NCBI GenBank assembly: GCA_029068665.1
Contig: JAIECC010000223.1
Span: 1-9,853 of the forward strand
Length of the DNA stretch: 9,853 bases
Source: Lachnospiraceae bacterium
GTDB taxonomy: Bacteria > Bacillota > Clostridia > Lachnospirales > Lachnospiraceae
Direction: 5' to 3'
Below are positions 1 through 6,628 of this stretch, piece by piece (the stretch's first letter is position 1; the number at the start of each line of letters is the position of its first letter). Both the position numbers and the translations under genes were made by a program. The notes below the pieces were generated by a model. It made no database searches. It was given only the letters and a program-made list of their open reading frames with translations, and had not been told where the DNA came from.

Positions 1-8
1 TCTCCTTT
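1..8 (-). promoter_or_regulatory. Ribosome binding site of a gene beyond the left edge
   Basis: Read on the minus strand, the window ends in AAAGGAGA, a good Shine-Dalgarno sequence. It lies about 45 nt past the permease stop codon, and no hairpin with a T-run lies between. The next gene therefore very probably starts within about 10 nt beyond position 1, in the same transcript. An ABC ATP-binding subunit would be the expected partner of the permease, because none is present upstream of it in this window. That identity is inference only. Confidence 0.6.
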
Positions 9-51
9 ATTTATTTCTATGGTTTCCTACTGCATTTGCAATTTAGTACAA

Positions 52-2433
52 TCATTCAATTCCAGAAACTTCGGATGCATTGATTTTCCTTGCATAAAGT
101 GCCGTCAGGCACGCACCTGCCATAGTAATTATCAACACAATACAAGGATAGATGACATAGACCTCCAGAGGTAGGATTTCATATTTCACTCCGAATTCTG
201 CACCCATCATTCGGAATATAGGCCCTACCGACCACTCTGTCAGCGGCCTTATGAGAAGCAGGGAAAGAATCGTTGCAATCACACTGACAATTCCAAACCG
301 AATGCTATGCCAGGCAATTATCGTACTGCTTCGAAATCCCATAGCCTTCAAAATCGCGATTTCTCCCTGTTCCCTTGCAATAAACGACCGCTCCATCAAC
401 ACGGTAACAAGGAGGATAATTACCAAAACTACCAGTAAAACCAGAAACTTAACCTGATTCAAAGTATCTGCTACCCCAACCAGCCGCTCTACATATTCCC
501 CTGCGGAATAAACAGTATCTGTATCATAGATTTCCTTGATTATTTCTGTTCTTTCCTTGATTTCTGAAGAATCCGGATCATCAGTGAAACGAATCTGAAA
601 TGGGAAAAAACCCATGACCTGCAGGAAATCTGCCTGTGCAGATTCATAGAGGCGTGCTCCTTCACCCATATTATTCATAGATTGAAAATATGCTGTGATC
701 ACATACTCCCGGTCCCCCTCTGCCTGACGAAGAATAACCGTATCTCCAATCTCTGCTCCTAACTGTGCTGCTGTGGTTCGTGTCAGGGCAATCTCTCTGT
801 CATTCTGGGGTGGTGTTCCTTCATAATAATCATACTGTTCCATCCTGGTTCCAATCCCCTGTAATACCTGTGTTTTTTGAGTCCTGTCTCCGTAGACAAG
901 CGTAAGGTTCATGGCTGCTTCCACCATACATTCAGCAGGAATACCATGGTCACTAAGAGTTGTTTCCATATGTTCCAGCTCCTGTTCTAATACTGCTCTT
1001 CCATTCTCCACCATGAACTGTTTCTGAATCCCTTCATTTACATAATACAAATCTGTCTCCGATATTCCAAAACTGGTAATCAAAGCATCACTTTGCAGCG
1101 TACTTACAGTTATCGCAAGAATCAATACCAACGACAAACTAAGTCCAAACACAAGGGTAACTACACTAAATCGTCTGGGACTACTGCATACATCATTGGC
1201 AGCAAGAAATACTGCCGGGTGCAGAGGGCTCCGGTTCAGACGTAAAAATCCCTTTTTCTGAAACCGCTCCCCTGTCGTACCACTGCGAATGGCATCCACT
1301 GGTGTGAATTTCTTCACCTTTTCCGTACAGACATAACAGAAGCCTAATATAATCAAAATCAACAGAACCGAACAAAGCAGATTTATCATCCGGTTACTGT
1401 CACAATCCATCACCATGGACTGCAAAACCGTCTGCAGCATCATATCTCCAAAAGGAATGCTGGCAAAAAATCCGATTACTGCTCCCAGAACCGCAAGCAT
1501 AAGATATTTCATCATATAAAGACTACGAATCCGAAAATTACTGATTCCAATGGCCTTCATAACCCCAATCTCCCTATACTCTTCTGATATGGTAAAGGAA
1601 ATCACAAAGTGTAAAACAACAAATGCAATGAGAATCAGACATACACTTACCACCAAAAGAATACCTGCAATTATCATATCCATCACATAAGACAGTTTTA
1701 ATCGTTCTGTACTTGACATAAATACGATACCAACAATACTGCTGTTAAGCTCCTGACTCAATCCTTCTTCGTCCATGGTATCCAGATAAATCATATTCCC
1801 GGTATACATAGCGGCAACAAGAGGATCTTCCAGAAACACTTCAAAGTCTTCTTTACTCACAAGAAAATGTGTAAGCCCCATCATCCTGGAACCGCCGATT
1901 GCATCCTTAAAGCTTCCTGCTACCCGAAAGGTTTTTGAAACATCTCCAAGACAGATTTCTAACGTATCTCCAACCGCTAAGTCATTATCCTGGAAGAACT
2001 TCTCCACCACATAAATTTCTCCGGGTTCCATCTGCTCCAATATATGATTATTTGCGGTGTCAAAATAGTTCATCTTAGCTTCCTCCACCGCCGACAGCAT
2101 AGGAGTAGAAGTAGATCTCAAAGAAGTCTTTTCTCCCCCCATAAACATCGTATCTCCATTTAAATAAAGCATTCGCTCACATTGATAATCCTCCACTGCC
2201 TCCATATCATCTAAAAGTTCGGATATAGACTCGTCTCCCATCTTCTCCATAGTAGCCGCTATAAAATCAGGTGCGCCTGCCTTCTCGAAATAATCATCCA
2301 CTGCATTCCTAAGTGTAATGATATTATTCATACTACTTGAGATAAAGGTACCTGCCAGAATTACAAAGAGCAGCAGAATTACATTCATGGTCCGCTTTCG
2401 TTTTAGGTCTTTTTTCAGTATCCTTACATACAT
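52..2433 (-). CDS. ABC transporter permease, FtsX/MacB-like, two FtsX modules (793 aa)
   Basis: Membrane subunit of an ABC transporter of the mechanotransmission (MacB/LolE/FtsX) type, which typically exports peptides or lipids or relays a signal and does not form a simple channel. About eight hydrophobic segments are visible: near residues 17-34, 250-280, 308-326, 350-368, 424-446, 660-682, 708-728 and 757-778. Two large extracytoplasmic domains (about 35-249 and 447-659) each follow the first helix of a module. Each FtsX module carries the usual cytoplasmic coupling motif, EYREIGVMKAIG at 285-296 and EQGEIAILKAMG at 688-699, so both halves look intact. The ATG at 2433 has AAGGAG (2445-2450) 11 nt upstream, a slightly long spacing. 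No ATPase gene is adjacent upstream; the downstream gene lies off the window. Long 790-residue permeases of this kind are common in Clostridia. The substrate is unknown, and antimicrobial peptide resistance is only one possibility. Confidence 0.9.
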   Translation of the reverse strand: MYVRILKKDLKRKRTMNVILLLFVILAGTFISSSMNNIITLRNAVDDYFEKAGAPDFIAATMEKMGDESISELLDDMEAVEDYQCERMLYLNGDTMFMGGEKTSLRSTSTPMLSAVEEAKMNYFDTANNHILEQMEPGEIYVVEKFFQDNDLAVGDTLEICLGDVSKTFRVAGSFKDAIGGSRMMGLTHFLVSKEDFEVFLEDPLVAAMYTGNMIYLDTMDEEGLSQELNSSIVGIVFMSSTERLKLSYVMDMIIAGILLVVSVCLILIAFVVLHFVISFTISEEYREIGVMKAIGISNFRIRSLYMMKYLMLAVLGAVIGFFASIPFGDMMLQTVLQSMVMDCDSNRMINLLCSVLLILIILGFCYVCTEKVKKFTPVDAIRSGTTGERFQKKGFLRLNRSPLHPAVFLAANDVCSSPRRFSVVTLVFGLSLSLVLILAITVSTLQSDALITSFGISETDLYYVNEGIQKQFMVENGRAVLEQELEHMETTLSDHGIPAECMVEAAMNLTLVYGDRTQKTQVLQGIGTRMEQYDYYEGTPPQNDREIALTRTTAAQLGAEIGDTVILRQAEGDREYVITAYFQSMNNMGEGARLYESAQADFLQVMGFFPFQIRFTDDPDSSEIKERTEIIKEIYDTDTVYSAGEYVERLVGVADTLNQVKFLVLLVVLVIILLVTVLMERSFIAREQGEIAILKAMGFRSSTIIAWHSIRFGIVSVIATILSLLLIRPLTEWSVGPIFRMMGAEFGVKYEILPLEVYVIYPCIVLIITMAGACLTALYARKINASEVSGIE

Positions 2434-2461
2434 ATATGTAATTACTCCTTTCTTTTATTTC

Positions 2462-2504
2462 CTCCGGCAGCAACTCAAAGTCATGTCTGCTGCGGAGACT
2501 TTGA
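2462..2504 (-). other. Interleaved inverted repeats in the permease leader
   Basis: On the minus strand, upstream of the permease ribosome binding site, four short segments occur in the order A-B-A'-B'. A is TCAAAGTC (2497-2504) and A' is GACTTTGA (2475-2482), a perfect 8-bp pair. B is CTCCGCAGCA (2488-2497) and B' is TGCTGCCGGAG (2462-2472), a 10-bp pair with one bulged C. The two stems interleave, so the RNA could form either hairpin, or in part an H-type pseudoknot. There is no T-run, so this is not an intrinsic terminator. B' ends in a CGGAG that is part of a Shine-Dalgarno-like GGAGG at 2461-2465; the better-placed AAGGAG is further downstream. The pairing is seen; a regulatory role is inferred. 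Confidence 0.45.
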
Positions 2505-2515
2505 CTGTGAGCATA

Positions 2516-2541
2516 GGATAACATCCAAATTATTAAATAAT
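2516..2541. repeat. Short AT-rich dyads upstream of the permease leader
   Basis: Two adjacent inverted repeats lie between the ftsH terminator and the permease leader: GGAT-AAC-ATCC (2516-2526) and ATTATT-A-AATAAT (2529-2541). They sit where a permease promoter would be expected, so they could be operator half-sites. No convincing -35/-10 pair was found here on the minus strand, so the promoter itself is not called. AT-rich DNA gives such dyads by chance fairly often. Confidence 0.25.
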
Positions 2542-2573
2542 CCTTAAATGTGATGCAGATTTTTTCATGAGAT

Positions 2574-2610
2574 AAAAAATCTCCAGCCGCTGGTTACAGT
2601 GACTGGAGAT
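2574..2610 (-). terminator. Intrinsic terminator of ftsH
   Basis: Read on the minus strand, ATCTCCAG (2603-2610) pairs perfectly with CTGGAGAT (2579-2586) across a 16-nt loop. The stem runs straight into a T-run (2574-2578, plus the last stem base). It begins about 32 nt after the ftsH stop codon. This separates ftsH from the permease gene downstream, which therefore needs its own promoter. Confidence 0.85.
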
Positions 2611-2641
2611 ATCTCATTGTATTTGCATATAAAATAGAGAC

Positions 2642-4624
2642 TTAAAAGTTCCAAGGGCCATGTTGTTCCGGCTCCTTTGACTCCTCTGTGCCTTCCTCAT
2701 CCTGAAGTGTCTCTGCTTCCGGTTCCTTCTCATCAGCAGAATCCTCAGATGCTTTCTCAGTATCTGCCTCCGGCAGAATTCCCTTTTCCTGATTAAAGAT
2801 TTCCATAAACTCTTTACCCGTAATGTTTTCCTTTTGAATCAAATGCTCAGCCAGTTTATCCATCAGTGCTTCATTTTCCTTCAAAAGTGCATATGCCTGC
2901 TCATAAGCCTCCTTCAGCATCCGGCTGATTTCATCATCAATCTTCGTTGCAGTTTCTTCCGAGCAGTTTAAGACCCGTCTTCCATCTAAGTATCGGTTCT
3001 GTGTAGATTCCAACGCAACCATACCGAAGGTATCCGACATACCGTAAAGGGTAATCATGGCTCTTGCCTTTGCCGTCGCCTGTTCAATATCATTGGAAGC
3101 TCCTGTCGTTACGGAATCAAACTTGATTGCCTCTGCTGCCCGGCCGCCAAGAGAGGTTACCAGATCTGCCAGCATCTCTGCCTTAGTACTAAGATACTTC
3201 TCCTCCTCCGGCACCTGCATAACATAACCCAAAGCACCCATGGTTCTTGGGATAATCGTAATCTTCTGTACCGGCTCCGTATGCTTCTGCAGCGCAATGA
3301 TTAACGCATGGCCAATCTCATGATAAGCCACAATCTTCTTTTCTTTTTTACTTAAGATACGGTCCTTCTTCTCCTTACCGGCAAATACCACTTCTACCGA
3401 TTCGAATAAATCCTTCTGACTCACATACTGTCTGCCTGCCTTAACAGCTGCCAAAGCCGCTTCATTAATAATATTCGCAAGGTCAGCTCCTACTGCACCG
3501 GAGGTTGCCAGTGCCAGTTCATCAAAGTCAACGGTTTCATCCATCTTAACATTCTTGGAATGTACCTTCAGGGTATCTACACGTCCCTTCAAATCCGGCT
3601 TTTCCACAATCACACGACGGTCAAAACGCCCTGGCCGCAGCAAGGCTTTATCCAATACCTCCGGACGATTGGTTGCCGCCAGAATTACAATACCCTTGGA
3701 GGTATCAAATCCATCCATCTCGGATAACAGCTGATTCAAAGTCTGTTCCCGCTCAGAGTCTCCGCCATGTCCGGCAGTATCCCGGCTCCGTCCGATTGCA
3801 TCAATCTCATCAATAAATATAATACATGGTGCCATGGCATTGGCCTCCTTGAATAAATCCCGGACTCTGGATGCGCCCACACCTACATACATTTCCACAA
3901 AATCAGAACCGGATAAAGAGAAGAATGGAACATTGGCCTCTCCGGCTACTGCCTTGGCAAGCAGGGTCTTACCGGTTCCCGGAGGTCCTACCAGCAGAGC
4001 ACCCCTCGGAAGCTTGGCACCAATCTCTAAATATTTCTTTGGATTATGGAGGAAATCAACCATCTCCACCAAAGATTCCTTGGCTTCCTCCTGACCGGCC
4101 ACATCCTTAAAGGTAACACCGGTTTTCTTTTCTACATAAACCTTGGCTCTGGAACGTCCTACGCCGCCCATCATGCCATTCTTTGCCACCAGCCGCATGA
4201 ACAGGGTCATGACCAGATAAATAACACCCAGCATAAGTAAAAACTGCAAAATATTAAACCACCAGGCATTGGAATTATCCCGAATCTCACCATATTCTAC
4301 TCCGGCCTCTTCCAGCTTATCTACCAGATAAAGGTCATATACCCGGACCGTTGTATATGTGACCTTCTGAAGTCCCAGTCCTTCCTTGGCTTCCACCGGA
4401 TGAATGGTAATGGAAGAATCCGAGATTTCAATGGATTTGATCTCACCATTCTCCAGCATATCCATAAACTCACTGTATTTGATCTCTTCTACTGTTCCCT
4501 GCTTATACCGCTGCAGCGTTCCCCAGAACAACAAAGTAAGCGCTACGGAAATAATCAGCATAATGACCAACGGCTTCCAGGAACCACTTGGTCTTTTATT
4601 ATTATCTGAATTGTTTTCGTTCAT
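2642..4624 (-). CDS. ftsH: ATP-dependent zinc metalloprotease FtsH (660 aa)
   Basis: Membrane-anchored AAA+ protease that extracts and degrades misfolded or short-lived membrane and cytosolic proteins; the family works as a hexamer. Domain order is complete: first membrane helix about 18-34, a small extracytoplasmic domain (about 40-118), second helix about 121-146, AAA+ domain, then peptidase domain. Visible motifs are Walker A GPPGTGKT (213-220), Walker B IIFIDE (268-273), the second region of homology with R330, R333 and R336 (317-337), zinc site HEIGH (435-439) and the third ligand Asp in TTGASND (D512). The pore loop reads MYVGVG (245-250), where E. coli has MFVGVG. The tail beyond about 615 is Glu/Asp-rich and probably disordered. 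Length is close to the E. coli protein (644 aa). AAGGAGG (4631-4637) sits 6 nt from the ATG, fixing the start. It appears monocistronic, divergent from pyrG. Confidence 0.98.
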   Translation of the reverse strand: MNENNSDNNKRPSGSWKPLVIMLIISVALTLLFWGTLQRYKQGTVEEIKYSEFMDMLENGEIKSIEISDSSITIHPVEAKEGLGLQKVTYTTVRVYDLYLVDKLEEAGVEYGEIRDNSNAWWFNILQFLLMLGVIYLVMTLFMRLVAKNGMMGGVGRSRAKVYVEKKTGVTFKDVAGQEEAKESLVEMVDFLHNPKKYLEIGAKLPRGALLVGPPGTGKTLLAKAVAGEANVPFFSLSGSDFVEMYVGVGASRVRDLFKEANAMAPCIIFIDEIDAIGRSRDTAGHGGDSEREQTLNQLLSEMDGFDTSKGIVILAATNRPEVLDKALLRPGRFDRRVIVEKPDLKGRVDTLKVHSKNVKMDETVDFDELALATSGAVGADLANIINEAALAAVKAGRQYVSQKDLFESVEVVFAGKEKKDRILSKKEKKIVAYHEIGHALIIALQKHTEPVQKITIIPRTMGALGYVMQVPEEEKYLSTKAEMLADLVTSLGGRAAEAIKFDSVTTGASNDIEQATAKARAMITLYGMSDTFGMVALESTQNRYLDGRRVLNCSEETATKIDDEISRMLKEAYEQAYALLKENEALMDKLAEHLIQKENITGKEFMEIFNQEKGILPEADTEKASEDSADEKEPEAETLQDEEGTEESKEPEQHGPWNF

Positions 4625-4653
4625 CGTTATCCTCCTTCGGCTTCAATTCCTGA

Positions 4654-4682
4654 TTGACACCGTATACTTCTTTGTCTAATAT
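4654..4682 (+). promoter_or_regulatory. Possible upstream plus-strand promoter (pyrG P2 or antisense to the ftsH leader)
   Basis: TTGACA (4654-4659) is a perfect -35 hexamer, followed 17 nt later by TAATAT (4677-4682), a 4/6 match to the -10. A transcript from here would begin near 4689, run antisense to the ftsH leader region and reach pyrG after about 270 nt. The -35 and the spacing are good and the -10 is mediocre. It could be a second pyrG promoter, an antisense RNA start, or chance. Confidence 0.25.
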
Positions 4683-4754
4683 ACTCGCTTCGATAATATA
4701 AATCAGCTAAAAGTTCTGGAAAGTCTGTAAAACTTATGTAAATATTCCATGATT

Positions 4755-4783
4755 TTTATCAAACGGATGACCGGTACTGTCAT
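4755..4783 (-). promoter_or_regulatory. Candidate ftsH promoter overlapping a dyad
   Basis: On the minus strand, ATGACA (4778-4783, 5/6 to the -35 consensus) is separated by 17 nt from GATAAA (4755-4760, 4/6 to the -10). Transcription would start near 4748, giving an ftsH leader of about 124 nt. An inverted repeat ATGAC-N7-GTCAT (4767-4771 and 4779-4783) covers the -35 and part of the spacer, which is a typical operator position. No CIRCE or CtsR heat-shock element was seen. This is the best ftsH promoter visible, but not a strong one. Confidence 0.35.
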
Positions 4784-4830
4784 TTAAATATTCATGGTAA
4801 GATTTAGCTGTAACAAAATATAAGATTTCA

Positions 4831-4859
4831 TTGACTATTAATTCCTCTTCCACTATAAT
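4831..4859 (+). promoter_or_regulatory. Sigma-A promoter of pyrG
   Basis: TTGACT (4831-4836) and a perfect TATAAT (4854-4859) are exactly 17 nt apart, close to the ideal housekeeping promoter. A-rich sequence upstream of the -35 could act as an UP element. The expected start is an A near 4866, giving a leader of about 97 nt before the pyrG ATG. With so strong a promoter, control is more likely exerted in the leader than at initiation. Confidence 0.85.
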
Positions 4860-4874
4860 AAAAACAATAATGTC

Positions 4875-4948
4875 GTGCATTCAGGGCGCTAATTAGCGGT
4901 ATGAACTATCGTTAATTTCAGCCCGTTTTTACATATTGCATGATGCAC
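4875..4948 (+). repeat. Outer inverted repeat GTGCAT/ATGCAC around the pyrG leader hairpin
   Basis: GTGCAT (4875-4880), just after the predicted transcript start, is complementary to ATGCAC (4943-4948), which ends 2 nt before the pyrG Shine-Dalgarno. The pair would enclose the terminator-like hairpin and place a helix next to the ribosome binding site. ATGCAC also belongs to a local near-palindrome TGCAT-G-ATGCA (4937-4947). Six-bp pairs arise readily by chance, so the role is uncertain. Confidence 0.3.
4884..4930 (+). terminator. Terminator-like hairpin (probable attenuator) in the pyrG leader
   Basis: GGGC (4884-4887) pairs with GCCC (4921-4924). After a 3x3 internal loop, AATTAGCGGTA (4891-4901) pairs along its full length, with two G-U pairs, to TATCGTTAATT (4907-4917) across the loop TGAAC. 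The stem is followed by G and five T (4925-4930). This is the layout of an intrinsic terminator placed between the promoter and the pyrG start, as expected for an attenuator. Within its 5' arm lies a perfect 12-bp palindrome CGCTAATTAGCG (4887-4898), which could form a small competing hairpin or be a protein-binding site. The pairing is seen; the attenuation role is inferred from position and from known pyrG attenuation in other Firmicutes. Confidence 0.6.
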
Positions 4949-4962
4949 ATAGGAGGAGAAAC

Positions 4963-6570
4963 ATGGCAGTTAAGTACATTTTTGTAACAGGCGGTGTTGT
5001 TTCCGGGCTTGGTAAGGGTATTACGGCAGCTTCCCTGGGACGTCTGTTAAAAGCACGTGGATATAAAGTCCACAGCCAGAAATTTGACCCATATATCAAC
5101 ATGGACCCGGGTACTATGAATCCGGTTCAGCATGGTGAAGTATTTGTTACCGATGACGGAGTAGAGACAGACCTTGACCTGGGACACTACGAACGCTTTA
5201 TTGATGAAAGTCTGAACAAAAATTCCAACGTTACTACAGGTAAAATCTATTGGAGTATACTGACGAAGGAACGCAGAGGCGATTTTGGCGGACATACCGT
5301 GCAGGTTATTCCCCATGTCACCAACGAAATCAAAAGCCGGTTCTACCGGAATCCGGAAACCACTCAAACCGAAGTGGCTATTATCGAAGTAGGCGGCACT
5401 GTAGGTGATATTGAAAGTCAGCCTTTTTTAGAGGCAATCCGTCAGTTCCAGCATGATGTAGGACGTGAAAACTGTATTTTAATTCATGTTACTCTCATTC
5501 CTTATCTGAAGTCTTCCGGAGAATTAAAGACAAAACCAACTCAGGCAAGCGTAAAGGAGCTTCAGGGACTTGGATTACACCCTGATATCTTAGTATGCCG
5601 CTCTGACTGGCCATTAGATCAGGGAATTAAAAGCAAGATTGCCATGTTCTGTAATGTGGAGCCCTCTCATGTCATCCAAAATCTGGATTGCGATGTATTA
5701 TATGAAGTACCGTTGGATATGGAAAAAGAGCATTTGGCAAACATTGCCTGCAAATGTCTGAACATGCCTTGTCCGGAGCCGGATTTAAAAGACTGGATCG
5801 ATATGGTGACCCGCTGGAAGAATCCTACCCGAAAGGTCACTATCGCCCTGGTAGGAAAATATGTAGCTTTGCATGATGCATATATTTCTGTTGTGGAAGC
5901 CTTAAAGCATAGTGCAGTTGCCCATGATGCAGAAGTTGATATCAAATGGATTGATTCTGAATTAATTAATAAAGATAATGTTGCAGAAAACTTAAAGGAT
6001 GTACATGGCATTCTGGTTCCCGGCGGCTTTGGGGACCGGGGAATCGAAGGAATGATTGATTCCATTCAGTATGCAAGAGAACAAAAGATTCCTTATCTGG
6101 GCTTATGTCTTGGCATGCAGCTTACTATTGTAGAATTTGCCCGAAATGTATTGGGTTATACGGATGCCAACAGCAGCGAATTCAATCCAAGCTCTGTTCA
6201 TCAGGTGATTCATATCATGCCCGACCAAAATGGAGTTACGGATTTAGGCGGTACACTCCGCTTAGGCTCTTATCCTTGTGTACTGGATAAAAATTCAAAA
6301 TCCTTTGAATTATATGGTGCAGAAGAGATTGCCGAGCGTCACCGTCATCGTTACGAGGTAAATAATGATTATCGGGATGCACTGGCTGCTCATGGTATGA
6401 AACAGGTGGGGCACTCTCCGGACGGTCACATTGTAGAAATGGTGGAACTGGAAGACCACCCTTGGTTTATCGGAACTCAGGCACATCCGGAATTCAAATC
6501 CCGGCCAAATAAACCACACCCGTTATTCAAAGGCTTTTTAGGTGCGGCACTGGCACATCAGGAACAATAA
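4963..6570 (+). CDS. pyrG: CTP synthase (535 aa)
   Basis: Converts UTP to CTP using ATP and ammonia released from glutamine, the last step of de novo pyrimidine nucleotide synthesis; cytosolic. The N-terminal synthase domain (about 1-268) has the P-loop-like SGLGKGI (14-20) and the conserved block around KFDPYINMDPGTM (40-52). The C-terminal class I glutamine amidotransferase domain (about 290-530) has the nucleophile C382 in GLCLGMQ and the H508/E510 pair in AHPE, plus the conserved RHRYEVN (461-467). All catalytic residues are present. The ATG at 4963 is chosen because AGGAGG (4951-4956) lies 6 nt upstream; an in-frame TTG at 4936 would place that ribosome binding site inside the gene. The resulting 535 residues match the usual Gram-positive length. 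It is a single-gene unit with its own promoter, leader hairpin and terminator. Confidence 0.98.
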   Translation: MAVKYIFVTGGVVSGLGKGITAASLGRLLKARGYKVHSQKFDPYINMDPGTMNPVQHGEVFVTDDGVETDLDLGHYERFIDESLNKNSNVTTGKIYWSILTKERRGDFGGHTVQVIPHVTNEIKSRFYRNPETTQTEVAIIEVGGTVGDIESQPFLEAIRQFQHDVGRENCILIHVTLIPYLKSSGELKTKPTQASVKELQGLGLHPDILVCRSDWPLDQGIKSKIAMFCNVEPSHVIQNLDCDVLYEVPLDMEKEHLANIACKCLNMPCPEPDLKDWIDMVTRWKNPTRKVTIALVGKYVALHDAYISVVEALKHSAVAHDAEVDIKWIDSELINKDNVAENLKDVHGILVPGGFGDRGIEGMIDSIQYAREQKIPYLGLCLGMQLTIVEFARNVLGYTDANSSEFNPSSVHQVIHIMPDQNGVTDLGGTLRLGSYPCVLDKNSKSFELYGAEEIAERHRHRYEVNNDYRDALAAHGMKQVGHSPDGHIVEMVELEDHPWFIGTQAHPEFKSRPNKPHPLFKGFLGAALAHQEQ

Positions 6571-6578
6571 ACATATTA

Positions 6579-6611
6579 AAAACACCGCTGAGCGCTGCCC
6601 AGCGGTGTTTT
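6579..6611. terminator. Bidirectional terminator between pyrG and the CPBP gene
   Basis: AAAACACCGCTG (6579-6590) and CAGCGGTGTTTT (6600-6611) form a perfect 12-bp stem around a 9-nt loop, starting 9 nt after the pyrG stop. The A-rich base of one arm and the T-rich base of the other provide a T-run on both strands. It can therefore end pyrG on plus and the convergent CPBP gene on minus, whose stop codon is 17 nt away. Confidence 0.93.
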
Positions 6612-6628
6612 CCTTTCAACCCTGACAT

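Noticed and set aside
2333..2524. 63-residue minus-strand open frame overlapping the permease start
   Set aside because: The second half is the permease gene in another frame and the first half is the leader with its repeats; no ribosome binding site and no recognisable protein character.
2606..2615. Palindrome GAGATATCTC next to the ftsH terminator as a separate operator
   Set aside because: It overlaps the terminator arm and is most simply a consequence of that stem; no promoter is adjacent.
3301..3330. HEIGH as a broken FtsH zinc site
   Set aside because: HExxH needs only the two His and the Glu; all are present, together with D512, so the site is intact.
4870..4896. Eight-codon leader peptide frame (ATG at 4870, TAG at 4894) in the pyrG leader
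   Set aside because: No Shine-Dalgarno upstream, only a few nt from the predicted transcript start, and no run of regulatory codons.
4936..4962. TTG-initiated N-terminal extension of CTP synthase (9 extra residues)
   Set aside because: It would put the AGGAGG ribosome binding site inside the coding region, has no site of its own, and overlaps the leader dyad; the ATG at 4963 gives the family length.
5667..6065. 132-residue minus-strand open frame inside pyrG
   Set aside because: Shadow of the highly conserved CTP synthase gene with no supporting signals.
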